From Brachybacterium faecium DSM 4810 (lineage in GTDB: Bacteria; Actinomycetota; Actinomycetes; Actinomycetales; Dermabacteraceae), in NCBI GenBank assembly GCA_000023405.1, contig CP001643.1, positions 3,286,001-3,350,000 of the forward strand: a stretch of DNA of 64,000 nucleotides, written 5' to 3'. The first letter of the stretch is position 1; the number at the start of each line of letters is the position of its first letter. Of the stretch, positions 25,655 through 34,339 are shown piece by piece. The notes below the pieces were generated by a model that did not search any database, was not told the DNA's origin, and saw only the letters and a list, made by a program, of their open reading frames with translations. The position numbers were made by a program, and so were the translations under genes.

Positions 25655-26275
25655 ATGAGCCACCAGCTCATGGCCTGGCTGCAGGTGCTCACCCGGCTCG
25701 TCCTGGTGCAGATCATGATGGCGGCGCTGACCGTGCTGGGCCTCGGCCTGCTCGGCGCGGCGCCCGCCGCGGCCGCCGCGGCCCGCGTGGCCGGGCCGAT
25801 CCGCCGCGACGAGGCGCTGCCGGTGGTGGGCACGATGTGGCGCACCTGGCGCGCCACCTTCTGGCGGGCGAACCTCGCCGCGGCGCCCGCCGCGGTGCTG
25901 ATGGCCGCCGCGGCCGGGAACCTGCTGCTGCTCGGCGTCGGCGGCGTCCGGATGCCGCCGCCGGCCGGGGGCCTGCTCGCCTCGCTGGCCGCGCTGATCG
26001 GGCTCGTCGGCCTCCTGATGTGGCTGGTCAGCGCCGTGCTGAGCAGCGAGGAGGAGAACTCGCCCGGGCAGGTGCTGCGCGCGGCGGTGCTGCTGCCCCT
26101 GGCCGTCCCCGGCACGGCGCTGTCGCTGCTGATCACCCTCGCGGGGGTGACGCTGATCGTGGCCGTCGTGCCGGTGCTGGGGGTGCTGTGCGGGGCGTCG
26201 GCGGCGATGCTGCTGACCGAGCTGCTGGTCTCCACCCGCCGCCAGCTCCTCACGCACCACCTCGCCGGCGCCTGA
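25655..26275 (+). CDS. YesL-like (DUF624) membrane protein
   Basis: A 206-residue hydrophobic protein with about five membrane helices and DUF624/YesL-like features (LGLLGAAPAAAAA near residue 30 and a conserved polar stretch around RTWRATFWRANL). It starts four bases after the second permease, with GAAGGG upstream. This is the second YesL-like gene in the window, each tied to a different CUT1 operon but at a different position in it. Function not established. Confidence 0.75.
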   Translation: MSHQLMAWLQVLTRLVLVQIMMAALTVLGLGLLGAAPAAAAAARVAGPIRRDEALPVVGTMWRTWRATFWRANLAAAPAAVLMAAAAGNLLLLGVGGVRMPPPAGGLLASLAALIGLVGLLMWLVSAVLSSEEENSPGQVLRAAVLLPLAVPGTALSLLITLAGVTLIVAVVPVLGVLCGASAAMLLTELLVSTRRQLLTHHLAGA

Positions 26276-26298
26276 GGCCGGGATGCCGCCGCACCGAA

Positions 26299-26350
26299 CG
26301 GCATGGACGGCATGGACGGCACGAACGGGATGGACGGCATGACGGGACGA
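26299..26350. repeat. Short degenerate tandem repeat, GGCATGGAC units
   Basis: About five imperfect 9-base units (GGCATGGAC, GGCATGGAC, GGCACGAAC, GGGATGGAC, GGCATGACG) lie in the 167-base gap between the YesL-like gene and the next LacI gene. It contains several ATGs in one frame but no ribosome site. It is probably a slippage product rather than a coding or regulatory element. Confidence 0.55.
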
Positions 26351-26442
26351 ACCAGATGAACGAGCCGGGGAGCCTGTGGGCCGGCCCTCATCCTCTGCGG
26401 TTCGCCCGACTGCGCACGATCGTCGATGGAAGGATGGGGCCC

Positions 26443-27522
26443 ATGCCAGAACCCGCCCGCTCCGGCCCGCCGCGCCCGCCCACGCTGCGCGACGTCGCCG
26501 AGCTCGCCGGGGTCTCCATCAAGACCGTCTCGAACGTGGTCAACGACTTCCCCCACGTGCGGGCCTCGACGCGGGAGCGGGTGCAGGAGGCGATCCTCAC
26601 CGTCGGCTACCGCCCGCAGGCGGCCGCGCAGCAGCTGCGCACCGGCGCCAGCCGCATGATCACGCTCGCGCTGCCCTCGCTGAAGTTCACCTACTTCTCC
26701 GACATCGCCCAGGACTTCATCGACGAGGCGCAGCTGCGCGGCCAGACGGTGATGCTGCACTCGACCTCCGCCGGCCGGGAGGAGGAGCGCAACGTCCTCA
26801 ACGGCTTCAAACGCGTCATCGGCGACGGGCTCATCTTCAACCCGCTGCTGCTCGAGGAGGAGCTGTTCGCGCGGATGGAGCGCACCCCGCAGCCGACGGT
26901 GTTCATCGGCGAGCACCTGCCCGAGACCCTCCCCGCCGGCTGCGACTACGTGAAGATCGACAACGTCGCCGCCGCCCGCGACGCGACCTCCCACCTGCTG
27001 GCCGGCGGTCGCATGCGCGTCGCCTTCATCGGCGCGATCGACTCCCCGCAGGGCAAGCAGCCGCACAGCTCGGGCAGCCTGCGCCGGGACGGCTACCTCG
27101 CCGCTCTCGAAGCCCACGGCCAGGGCGCCGGGGCCGCGATCGTGCAGGCCGTCGACGACTGGCACCGACAGGACGGCGCCGACGGCGTCGAGGCGCTGCT
27201 CGCGCACCATCCCGGGATCGACGGGATCGTGTGCGGCAACGACGACCTCGCCATCGGCGTGATGGCGCGGCTGCGCCAGCACGGCATCCGCGTGCCCGAG
27301 GACGTGGCCGTGATCGGCTACGACGACACCCTCGACGCGCCCTACTCCTCCCCGCCGTTGACAACCATCTCCCCGGACAAGAAGGTTCTTGCCAGCACCG
27401 CGCTGGACCTCCTGGCCGAGCGCATCCAGGGATACGACGGCCCGCCCCGGGTCGTGGAGACCCCGTACTCCCTGGTGGTGCGCGGCAGCACCCCGGCCCT
27501 CCCCGAGCGAAAGGGTTCCTGA
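26443..27522 (+). CDS. LacI-family transcriptional regulator (arabinan regulon candidate B)
   Basis: A 359-residue LacI protein whose helix-turn-helix ([19 protein letters not shown]) is almost identical to that of the regulator at 21194, so both may read the same operators. The effector core ends with [13 protein letters not shown] and [11 protein letters not shown]. The ATG at 26443 has AAGGA upstream; the open frame to the left is not LacI sequence. Its stop overlaps the thyA start (TGATG), so a sugar regulator is translationally coupled to nucleotide genes. It may be the paralogous partner of the other LacI regulator, sensing a different oligosaccharide. Confidence 0.92.
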   Translation: MPEPARSGPPRPPTLRDVAELAGVSIKTVSNVVNDFPHVRASTRERVQEAILTVGYRPQAAAQQLRTGASRMITLALPSLKFTYFSDIAQDFIDEAQLRGQTVMLHSTSAGREEERNVLNGFKRVIGDGLIFNPLLLEEELFARMERTPQPTVFIGEHLPETLPAGCDYVKIDNVAAARDATSHLLAGGRMRVAFIGAIDSPQGKQPHSSGSLRRDGYLAALEAHGQGAGAAIVQAVDDWHRQDGADGVEALLAHHPGIDGIVCGNDDLAIGVMARLRQHGIRVPEDVAVIGYDDTLDAPYSSPPLTTISPDKKVLASTALDLLAERIQGYDGPPRVVETPYSLVVRGSTPALPERKGS

Positions 27523-28325
27523 TGACGATCCCCACCCCCTACGAGGACCTGCTGCGCGAGGTCATGGAGACCGGGCACGCCAAGGGCGACCGCACCGGCA
27601 CCGGCACCCGCAGCCTCTTCGGCAAGCAGATCCGCTTCGACCTGTCGCAGGGGTTCCCGCTGATCACCACCAAGCGGGTGCACACCCGCTCGATCATCCT
27701 CGAGCTGCTGTGGTTCCTGCGCGGGGACACCAATGTGCGCTGGCTGCAGGAGCGCGGGGTGAGCATCTGGGACGAGTGGGCCGACGAGAACGGCGACCTC
27801 GGCCCCGTCTACGGCGCGCAGTGGCGCTCCTGGCCCACCCCCGACGGCGGCGTGATCGACCAGATCACCGACGTGGTCGAGCAGATCCGCACGAACCCGG
27901 ACTCGCGGCGGCTGATCGTCTCCGCATGGAACCCGGCCGACATCCCGCAGATGGCGCTCGCGCCCTGCCACGCCCTGTTCCAGTTCGAGGTGCACGACGG
28001 GAAGCTCTCCTGCCAGCTGTACCAGCGCAGCGCCGACCTCTTCCTCGGCGTGCCCTTCAACATCGCCAGCTACGCGCTGCTCACCCACATGGTCGCCCAG
28101 CAGACCGATCTCGAGGTGGGCGACTTCGTGTGGACCGGCGGGGACTGCCACATCTACGACAACCACCACGAGCAGGTGCAGCGGCAGCTGTCCCGCGAGC
28201 CGTTCCCCTCCCCGAGGCTGCGGATCGCGCGCCGGCCGGAATCGATCCTCGACTACGAGCTCGAGGACATCGAGATCCTCGACTACCAGCACCACAAGGG
28301 CATCAAGGCCCCGGTGGCGGTATGA
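27522..28325 (+). CDS. thyA: Thymidylate synthase
   Basis: Folate-dependent ThyA, converting dUMP to dTMP with methylene-tetrahydrofolate. The 267-residue length is that of the short bacterial form. The catalytic Cys149 is in [15 protein letters not shown] (residues 24-29) and the phosphate-binding RR pair (129-130) are present, as is the C-terminal KAPVAV. Its stop overlaps the folA start (ATGA), the usual thyA-folA pair. A housekeeping enzyme lying inside the sugar region and sharing a stop/start overlap with the upstream LacI gene. Confidence 0.98.
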   Translation: MTIPTPYEDLLREVMETGHAKGDRTGTGTRSLFGKQIRFDLSQGFPLITTKRVHTRSIILELLWFLRGDTNVRWLQERGVSIWDEWADENGDLGPVYGAQWRSWPTPDGGVIDQITDVVEQIRTNPDSRRLIVSAWNPADIPQMALAPCHALFQFEVHDGKLSCQLYQRSADLFLGVPFNIASYALLTHMVAQQTDLEVGDFVWTGGDCHIYDNHHEQVQRQLSREPFPSPRLRIARRPESILDYELEDIEILDYQHHKGIKAPVAV

Positions 28326-28849
28326 GCCCGGCCGAGGAGCGCCCGCAGATCGCGATGATCTGGGCGCAGGCCCGCGGCGGCGTGATCGGGGCCGGCGGCA
28401 CCATGCCCTGGCACCTGCCGGAGGACCTGAAGCACTTCTCCCGCACCACCACGGGCTCCCCCGTCGTGATGGGCCGGCGCACCTGGGAGTCCTTCCCGCC
28501 GAAGTACCGTCCCCTGCCGGGACGCACCAACATCGTCATCACCCGCGACGACGAGCTCGAGCTGCCCGGGGCGGTGCGGGCGCGCTCCCTGCCGGAGGCC
28601 CTCGAGCTCGCCGCCTCCGTCGCAGGCCCGGGCACCACCACCTGGGTGATCGGGGGCGGCGCGATCTACGCCGACGCGATCGGCGTCGCCGAGCAGCTGG
28701 TCGTCACCGAGATCGACCTCGCGGTGGACGGCGACACCCTGGCGCCCCGAATCCCCGAGGACTTCACCCTGGCCGGCGCCGATCCGGCGGAGGGCTGGCA
28801 CGAGGGGGCCGGCGGCCTGCGCTACCGCATCCTCACCTACCGCCGCTGA
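28322..28849 (+). CDS. folA: Dihydrofolate reductase
   Basis: A 175-residue NADPH-dependent dihydrofolate reductase that regenerates tetrahydrofolate after the thymidylate synthase reaction. Family features: [23 protein letters not shown] (with the substrate-binding acidic residue), [10 protein letters not shown], and the nucleotide-binding VIGGGAIY. The start overlaps the thyA stop (ATGA). Normal length and all key residues suggest full activity. Confidence 0.97.
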   Translation: MSPAEERPQIAMIWAQARGGVIGAGGTMPWHLPEDLKHFSRTTTGSPVVMGRRTWESFPPKYRPLPGRTNIVITRDDELELPGAVRARSLPEALELAASVAGPGTTTWVIGGGAIYADAIGVAEQLVVTEIDLAVDGDTLAPRIPEDFTLAGADPAEGWHEGAGGLRYRILTYRR

Positions 28850-28939
28850 CCTCACCCGCCCGGCGCTGCTGCTCCACCGCCCGGCGCTCCCCCGCCCGGC
28901 GCTGCTCTGCTCCGCCCGGCACCTCCGCTCACGCGCACC

Positions 28940-29006
28940 AACTTCTTGTCGCTGGCGTGACCTGAACTCGCCTGGGAGGTTGAGTCAACGCCAGCGACAA
29001 GAAGTT
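28940..29006. repeat. Long hairpin repeat element, copy 1
   Basis: AACTTCTTGTCGCTGGCGT (28940-28958) and its exact reverse complement (28988-29006) flank a 29-base centre ending in GAGTCA. The arms are identical to those at 34208-34278 and 37879-37945; only the centre varies. This copy lies between convergent gene ends. No T-run follows, so it is not a textbook intrinsic terminator. A REP-like palindromic element or a processed 3' hairpin are alternatives. Confidence 0.85.
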
Positions 29007-29072
29007 CGTCGGCTGGGGGCGTGGGCGGGCCGGTGGGTGGGTGAGTCGGGAGAGGCGGCGGGCTCAGGCCGG

Positions 29073-29153
29073 GCGGCCCCGGCGGTGGACCCAGCCCAGG
29101 CGGCCCCGGCGGTGGACCCAGCCCAGGCGGCCCCGGCGGCGGGTCCAGGCCGG
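29073..29153. repeat. 27-base tandem repeat, three units
   Basis: Units at 29073-29099 and 29100-29126 are identical (beginning GCGGCCCCGGCGGTGGACCC); the third (29127-29153) has several changes. It lies directly after the stop codon of the minus-strand endo-arabinanase gene, on the way to the hairpin element. Too few units and no spacers, so not a CRISPR. Confidence 0.85.
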
Positions 29154-29169
29154 GCGGTGCCTGCCGGGG

Positions 29170-30654
29170 TCAGGCCTCGCGGGTGCCCCAGAGGCTGCGG
29201 CCGTCCGGTCCGAGCACGGTGAAGGTGGTGGTCCATGCGCCGGCGCTCTCGCGCCAGCCGCGGGTGAACACGCCGGAGCAGGTCTCGCCGTCGAGGATCA
29301 CCGTCGCGCGGTCCCCGCCCTCGAGCCGCCAGCGGCCGGTGAGCTCGCCCGTGATCCGGCCGTTGCGGTGCAGCTGCACGCTGCGGGACACGGGCACCTC
29401 GGGGCTGATCTCCCTGCCGTGCTCCACCACCTGCCACGCCCCCTCGAGCGCGGAGCGGTGCGGCAGCGCGCCGTGTGCCCCGGCGGGCAGCTCGCCCGCG
29501 TAGCGGTGCGGGGAGACCACCGGCCAGCCGTCGCGGGTGAAGTGGATCCGGTGCACGCGCAGCTGGTGCAGCTCGTCGGTGCCGGGGAACCGGCTGTGCA
29601 GGAACAGGTAGGTGTCCTGCTCATCGGGGCTGCTCCAGGCGGAGACGTGGCCGGGCGAGACATAGCCGGAGCCCGGGCCGTCCTCGGCCGCATCCGCATA
29701 GCGGTGGTTGCCCACCAGCGTCGCGCCGAACGGCTCGATCGAGGCGTCGTCGAACAGCGGCAGGTCGGGATCGGCCTTCGCCTCCCGCAGGTCCTGCCCG
29801 CGCGGGTCGAGGTAGGGGCCCTGCACGTCGCGGGCCCGGCCCACGCGCACGTTGTACCCGCCGTCGGCGTCGAGACCGCCGAAGGTGAGCAGCAGGTAGT
29901 AGTAGCCGGTGCGGCGCGAGTGCAGGATGTAGGGCGCCTCGATGCGGGCGTGGTTGCCGCCCGCGAGGTGGATGCCGTAGCCCTGTCCGGGCTGCGGGTG
30001 GCCGGTCGCGGGGTCGAGGTCGAGCAGGAAGATCCCGCCGGAGTAGGAGCCGTAGACCAGGCGATGGTTCCCGTCGGCGTCGACGAAGGCGTGCGGGTCG
30101 ATCGCGTTGGGGTGGACGAGGGCGTCGTAGATCTCGCCGTCCTCGCTGGGCTCGTCCCACATGCCCGAGCGCAGGAAGATGCCCTCGTCACGGTACGGCC
30201 CCTCGACGTCGTCGGCGATCGCGGTGCCCATCGCGGAGCGCGGGGAGGAGCCCTCGCAGGCGCAGTAGTACATGCGGAAGCGGCCGTCCGGGGTCTGGCT
30301 GACGTCGGCCGCCCAGAGGGTCTCGCTGCCCGCCCAGGCGAAGGCCTCGGCGAGCTCCTCGGTGACATCCTCGAACAGCGGGTTCTCGTGGCTGACCAGG
30401 TCGGCGACGCCCTCCCAGTGCAGCAGGTCCTCGCTGCGGGCGGCGGAGAGGTGCGATCCGAACACGTGGAATCCGGCGTCCGTCACGATCACGGACGGGT
30501 CGTGCACCGAGACCTCGGTGAACTCCGGTGCCGGCGGCGGCTCCGCTCCCGGTGGGGCGGCGTCCGCCCGGCCGGCGCCCAGGGCGGTGCCCCCGGCGGC
30601 GGTGGACAGTGCGGCGGTCGCGGCGAACAGGCCGCGGCGAGAGACGGTTCCCAT
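29170..30654 (-). CDS. Secreted GH43 endo-arabinanase-like enzyme
   Basis: A 494-residue GH43 protein resembling extracellular arabinan endo-1,5-alpha-L-arabinosidases. The N-terminus has a twin-arginine-like signal (VSRRGLFAA, then an Ala/Gly-rich stretch ending near residue 32). The propeller shows the base Asp in VHDPSVIV, a modulator Asp in NAIDPHAF and the acid Glu in RIEAPYIL. Residues beyond ~385 form a small C-terminal beta domain (WQVVEHG to LWGTREA) seen in this enzyme type. The ATG at 30654 has AAGGAG upstream. It is the only glycoside hydrolase here with a clear export signal, so it probably starts arabinan breakdown outside the cell. A hairpin separates it from the transporter genes upstream. 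Confidence 0.88.
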   Translation of the reverse strand: MGTVSRRGLFAATAALSTAAGGTALGAGRADAAPPGAEPPPAPEFTEVSVHDPSVIVTDAGFHVFGSHLSAARSEDLLHWEGVADLVSHENPLFEDVTEELAEAFAWAGSETLWAADVSQTPDGRFRMYYCACEGSSPRSAMGTAIADDVEGPYRDEGIFLRSGMWDEPSEDGEIYDALVHPNAIDPHAFVDADGNHRLVYGSYSGGIFLLDLDPATGHPQPGQGYGIHLAGGNHARIEAPYILHSRRTGYYYLLLTFGGLDADGGYNVRVGRARDVQGPYLDPRGQDLREAKADPDLPLFDDASIEPFGATLVGNHRYADAAEDGPGSGYVSPGHVSAWSSPDEQDTYLFLHSRFPGTDELHQLRVHRIHFTRDGWPVVSPHRYAGELPAGAHGALPHRSALEGAWQVVEHGREISPEVPVSRSVQLHRNGRITGELTGRWRLEGGDRATVILDGETCSGVFTRGWRESAGAWTTTFTVLGPDGRSLWGTREA

Positions 30655-30701
30655 GCTCAACTCCTTCGTCGGGCGCCCCGGGGGTCCTGGTCTGCGCCAG
30701 G

Positions 30702-30741
30702 GCGGCCGCGGCCCGTCGGGGCACGAGGGAGCCGCGGCCGC
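30702..30741 (-). terminator. Perfect 11-bp hairpin between permease and endo-arabinanase genes
   Basis: GCGGCCGCGGC (30702-30712) pairs exactly with GCCGCGGCCGC (30731-30741) around an 18-base loop. It lies just after the permease stop (30755) and before the ribosome site of the endo-arabinanase gene. It can act as a full or partial terminator, or as an mRNA stabiliser for the transporter segment. Confidence 0.6.
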
Positions 30742-30754
30742 GGCGATGCCGGGC

Positions 30755-31672
30755 TCAGGTGCCGGCGATGCCGGTGGTGGAGATGCCCTTGATGATCTGG
30801 CGCTGGAAGAACAGGAACACCACGATCAGCGGCAGCGCGGCGAGCACCGCCTGGGCCATGTTCTGCGCGTACTGGATGCCGTAGGCGCTGATCACCGTCT
30901 GCAGACCGACCGGGAGGGTCATGAGGTCCGCGTCGTTGATGACGATGAACGGCCACAGGAAGTTGTTCCACGCGCCGATGAACACGAAGATCGCCACCGC
31001 ACCGAGGATGGGCCGCGACAGCGGCACGATGATGCTCCACAGGATGCGCAGCCGGCTCGCGCCGTCCATGAGCGCCGCCTCCTCCAGCTCCTTGGGGATC
31101 TGGTCGAAGAACTTCATCAGGATGAACACCATCGGGGCCGCGACCACCTGCGGCAGGATGATGCCCCAGTAGGTGTCCACCAGGTCCAGCGAGAGCATCA
31201 GCTTGAACAGCGGCACGATGAGGATCTGGCTGGGGATCATGATCGAGGCGACCGTCAGCGTGATGATGAGGCGGCGTCCCGTGAACGTCATGCGCGAGAG
31301 GGCGTACCCGGCGAGCGCGGAGATCACCACGGTGATCGCGGTGACCAGCGAGGAGGTCAGCAGGCTGTTCCACGCCCAGCGCGGCACCTTCCCCTCGCTG
31401 AGGGTCTCCTTGTAGGCGGAGAGCGTGAAGCCGCTGTCCGGCACGAGCGTCACCGGCATCGCGGCGGCCTCCGCCTCAGTCTTCAGCGAGGTGAGGACCG
31501 CCCACGCCACCGGGACCAGCCAGGCCAGGGCCAGCACCGCGAGGATGACGAAGGCCAGCACGCGGAACGGGTCCAGCTTCCGGCGTCGGCGCGAGGGGGT
31601 GGGGGTCGCGACGTGCGCGGCCGCGGCCTCGGCAGGGCGGGTCGGGGTGATCGGATTCGCTGCTGCGGTCAT
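30755..31672 (-). CDS. Carbohydrate ABC transporter permease (CUT1, MalG-like), set 1
   Basis: A 305-residue permease with about six helices after a ~30-residue Pro/Arg-rich cytoplasmic tail. The contact loop is EEAALMDGASRLRILWSIIVP. The ATG at 31672 overlaps the stop of the partner permease (ATGA); open frame beyond that is not permease sequence. It is closely similar to the permease at 34340-35236 (both contain SIMIPSQ/GLMIPSQ-like segments and KFFDQIPKELEEAA-type loops), showing that the two neighbouring transporters are duplicates. Confidence 0.94.
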   Translation of the reverse strand: MTAAANPITPTRPAEAAAAHVATPTPSRRRRKLDPFRVLAFVILAVLALAWLVPVAWAVLTSLKTEAEAAAMPVTLVPDSGFTLSAYKETLSEGKVPRWAWNSLLTSSLVTAITVVISALAGYALSRMTFTGRRLIITLTVASIMIPSQILIVPLFKLMLSLDLVDTYWGIILPQVVAAPMVFILMKFFDQIPKELEEAALMDGASRLRILWSIIVPLSRPILGAVAIFVFIGAWNNFLWPFIVINDADLMTLPVGLQTVISAYGIQYAQNMAQAVLAALPLIVVFLFFQRQIIKGISTTGIAGT

Positions 31673-32637
31673 GCCTTCACGCTCCGTCGGGACGAGATCA
31701 CCATGTACGCGATGGAGACGATGATGATCAGGAAGAAGAAGATGTACGAGATGGCCGAGGCGTAGCCCAGGCGGTAGCCGGTGAAGCCGACCTCGTAGAC
31801 GTACAGCAGGATCGGCCGGGTATCGCCCCCGGGCCCGCCGTCGGTCATCTGGTAGATCTGGTCGAACACCTTCAGCGAGGCGAGCATCTGCAGCACGAGC
31901 ACCAGCACGGTGGTGGGCGCCAGCTGCGGGAGGGTGATCGAGACCAGCCGGCGCCAGCGCCCGGCGCCGTCCAGCGCCGCCGCCTCGTAGAGGTGGTCGG
32001 GGATGTTCTGCAGCGCCGTGAGGTACAGCAGGAAGTTGAACCCGACGGTCCACCACACGGTCATCACGACCACGGCGAGCATCGCGAGGTTCGGGTCCTG
32101 CAGCCACGCCGGTCCGGTGATGCCGAACCAGCCCAGCACCGTGTTGATCAGGCCCAGCTGCGGGTTGTACATCCACACCCAGAACTGGGAGGCCACGGTG
32201 GAGGCCAGCAGGTACGGCATGAAGAAGGACAGCCGCCAGAACCACTGCCCGGGCAGCCCGATGTTCACCAGCACCGCGAACACGAGCGCGACGATCACCA
32301 GCGGGACCGCGGAGAGCACGGTGAACCACACCGTGTTCAGCAGGCTGCTCCACACGTACGGATCCGAGAACGCCTCGGCGTAGTTCTCCAGGCCGACGAA
32401 ACCGGTCTTGGTGCCGGCGAGGCTGGTGCCGGTCAGGCTCATCCAGAACCCGTAGATCGTGGGCCAGATGAGGAACAGCACGAAGGCGGCCAGGAACGGC
32501 AGGCAGTACAGCCAGCCGCGCAGGTTGTCCGCGCGGCGGCGTCGGCGACGCAGCTCGGAGCTGCTCGCGCCGTCGGCGGAGGTGGGGGCGGGTCGTGCGG
32601 CACCGCTCGGCGGGGCGAGACCTTCAGTGGTGGTCAT
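31669..32637 (-). CDS. Carbohydrate ABC transporter permease (CUT1, MalF-like), set 1
   Basis: A 322-residue permease with about six membrane helices. The ATPase-contact loop reads YEAAALDGAGRWRRLVSITLP, and VWWTVGFNFLLYLTALQNIP is a strong family match. AAGGAG precedes the ATG at 32637. It lies between the binding-protein gene (27 bases upstream) and the second permease (four-base overlap). Paralogue of the permease at 35238-36194. The ATPase must come from elsewhere. Confidence 0.94.
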   Translation of the reverse strand: MTTTEGLAPPSGAARPAPTSADGASSSELRRRRRRADNLRGWLYCLPFLAAFVLFLIWPTIYGFWMSLTGTSLAGTKTGFVGLENYAEAFSDPYVWSSLLNTVWFTVLSAVPLVIVALVFAVLVNIGLPGQWFWRLSFFMPYLLASTVASQFWVWMYNPQLGLINTVLGWFGITGPAWLQDPNLAMLAVVVMTVWWTVGFNFLLYLTALQNIPDHLYEAAALDGAGRWRRLVSITLPQLAPTTVLVLVLQMLASLKVFDQIYQMTDGGPGGDTRPILLYVYEVGFTGYRLGYASAISYIFFFLIIIVSIAYMVISSRRSVKA

Positions 32638-32664
32638 AGATCGTCTCCTTCGGCGAGCTGGGGA

Positions 32665-34002
32665 TCACATCGGGCTCGGCTTGGCGAGCAGGTCATCGAT
32701 ACGGGCGACGAAGGCGTTCCAGCCCTCGAGGGGGTCGGTGCGGCGCGCCCACACGTTCTGCATGGTGTTGCCGAAGTACGTGCTGAAGTCGCTGCCCGAG
32801 CCGGTGAACCAGGCCGGCGGGTCGTAGACGAGGTGATCGATCGCGTCGGCGTAGTGGGACTGCGGCTCGAGCGACTGGTAGGCCGGGTCCTCCACCACCG
32901 GGGCGTAGGCCGGGATGTGGCCCGCATCCGCCCAGGCGAGCGAGTTCTTGAGGATGTAGGCGACCATGGCGTGCACGGCGCGGCGCCGCTCCGGATCGGG
33001 GGAGCTCTGGAAGGGCAGCACGAAGGAGTGCGAATCGGCGTAGGCCGTGGGCGGTCCGAACACGCCCGGCACCATCGTCATGTCGAAGGGCACGCCCTCG
33101 TCGCGGTAGCTGCCGATCTCCCAGACCCCTCCGAAGAAGGCGCCGCTGCCGCCGGTGGCGAACTCGGAGATCGCGGTGCCGCCGTCATGGCTGGGATTGC
33201 CCGCCTCGCCGTCGATGAGGGAGAGGATCCATTCGATCGCGTCGATCGCGATCTCCTCCTGGTACTGCATGGTCCCGCCCTCGGGCAGCTCCATGGTGCC
33301 GCCCATCTGGGTGTAATACGTGTAGAACATCCGCCACTGGTTCATGCCGTCGCCCAGCCAGCCGAAGGACAGGCCGTATCCGCTGGGGGCCGCGCCGGAG
33401 AGCTCGAGGGCGAGGTCCCGGAAGTCCTCGGGGGTCTCGGTGGGCAGGAGCAGGCCGTCGCTGTCCAGCACGCCGGCCTCGTCGGCGATGTCGGTGTTGT
33501 AGTAGAGGACGAAGGGGTGGGAGTCCAGCGCGATGTTCAGCAGCTGGCCCTCGACCTCCATCTTGTCCCAGATGAGCTCGGGGAAATCCTCCTTGTGCAC
33601 GCCGAACTCGCCGAGCAGGTCGAGGTCCCAGGCGTCCAGCAGACCGCCGGGCGCGTAGCCGGGCACGCGGGCCGAGTGCATCACGGCGATGTCCGGGGCG
33701 CGCCCGCCGGCCGAGGCCATCGCGAGCTTCGTGTAGTACGGAGCGCCCCAGCCGAGCACGGTCTGGGTGACGTCGCCGGCGCCCTCGGTGGTCATGTAGT
33801 CGGCCAGCAGCTCGCCCATGGTCACGCCGTCGGGTCCGGAGAGCAGGTGCCAGAAGGAGATCTCCTCGGCGGCGGAGGCGCTGCCGCAGCCGGCCAGGGC
33901 GGCGATCCCTCCGGCCGCGCCGAGGCCCCCGGCGCCGCGCAGGAAGGAGCGGCGACCCAGACGCCGCTGCGTCGCCGTCGAGAAGGTGCTGCTGTGCTTC
34001 AT
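32665..34002 (-). CDS. Carbohydrate ABC transporter solute-binding lipoprotein, set 1
   Basis: A 445-residue binding protein. The N-terminus combines a twin-arginine-like RRSFLRG with a lipobox, Cys39 in ALAGC. The early mature sequence (ISFWHLLSGPDGVTM, GWGAPYYTKLAMAS, GGRAPDIAVMH) parallels the protein at 36212 (VYWNLFGGGDGVRM, WGNPYYSKLTLAT, PPDVAVAH), so the two are paralogues. The ATG at 34002 has AAGGGG upstream; a start at 34029 lacks one. It is the first gene of its operon and has the TTACAACGYTGTAA operator in its promoter. An arabinan-derived ligand is inferred. Confidence 0.92.
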   Translation of the reverse strand: MKHSSTFSTATQRRLGRRSFLRGAGGLGAAGGIAALAGCGSASAAEEISFWHLLSGPDGVTMGELLADYMTTEGAGDVTQTVLGWGAPYYTKLAMASAGGRAPDIAVMHSARVPGYAPGGLLDAWDLDLLGEFGVHKEDFPELIWDKMEVEGQLLNIALDSHPFVLYYNTDIADEAGVLDSDGLLLPTETPEDFRDLALELSGAAPSGYGLSFGWLGDGMNQWRMFYTYYTQMGGTMELPEGGTMQYQEEIAIDAIEWILSLIDGEAGNPSHDGGTAISEFATGGSGAFFGGVWEIGSYRDEGVPFDMTMVPGVFGPPTAYADSHSFVLPFQSSPDPERRRAVHAMVAYILKNSLAWADAGHIPAYAPVVEDPAYQSLEPQSHYADAIDHLVYDPPAWFTGSGSDFSTYFGNTMQNVWARRTDPLEGWNAFVARIDDLLAKPSPM

Positions 34003-34088
34003 GTGTCCACCCCTTCGTGGTGGAAGCAAGGGGCGCTGCGGGCTCCGCCGGCGCCCCTCGTTCCCGTGGGCTGCTGTGCTGGCGTCAA

Positions 34089-34116
34089 TTTACAGCGTTG
34101 TAAACCTGGGGGTCAA
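34089..34116 (-). promoter_or_regulatory. Promoter with overlapping operator (transporter set 1)
   Basis: On the minus strand TTGACC (34116-34111) and TGTAAA (34094-34089) are 16 bases apart. The palindrome TTACAGCGTTGTAA (34090-34103) covers the -10 box and spacer. Spacing and overlap repeat the arrangement at 22407-22434. Confidence 0.68.
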
Positions 34117-34207
34117 ACCCCCGGCGCGCCTCGGCGCATGTGGCACCGGCCACACCGGCGGGTCGCCGCGCGGAGGGTTCGAGCCCGCCCCTCCCCCGGA
34201 CGGCGCG

Positions 34208-34278
34208 CGAACTTCTTGTCGCTGGCGTGGGCTCAACCCGCATAGGGAGCTGAGTCAACGCCAGCGACAAGAAGTTCG
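34208..34278. repeat. Long hairpin repeat element, copy 2
   Basis: The longest copy, with 21-base arms: CGAACTTCTTGTCGCTGGCG plus T at 34208-34228, and the exact complement at 34258-34278. The 29-base centre ends in GAGCTGAGTCA. It lies about 60 bases past the stop codon of the minus-strand permease gene at 34340, and upstream of the promoter of the next operon. Same orientation as copies 1 and 3. Confidence 0.88.
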
Positions 34279-34339
34279 TTCGCTCGCCGTCGCTCCCGGC
34301 TGTCAGACCACTCCGCTGCCGTCAGCCCAATCCCCGCCG

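Larger units (their letters stand above)
28850..29169. other. Intergenic region between folA and the endo-arabinanase gene: repeats only
   Basis: No gene is supported. It holds, left to right: a degenerate array of CCGCCCGGCGCT units (28857-28920), the long hairpin element copy 1 (28940-29006) and a 27-base tandem repeat (29073-29153). The flanking genes converge, so the region is the shared 3' end of both transcripts. Confidence 0.7.
34003..34339. other. Intergenic region with operator-promoter and hairpin element
   Basis: No gene is supported. It carries the promoter/operator of the binding-protein gene starting at 34002 and, further right, hairpin element copy 2. A repeated CCGTCAGCCC motif lies between the hairpin and the stop codon of the permease at 34340. 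Confidence 0.7.

Noticed and set aside
25837-27522. An extended 561-residue version of the second LacI regulator
   Set aside because: The extra N-terminus overlaps the YesL-like gene in another frame; LacI sequence begins at 26443 with a ribosome site.
29073-29153. 27-base repeats considered as a CRISPR array
   Set aside because: Units are directly joined without spacers, only three occur, and no cas gene is present.
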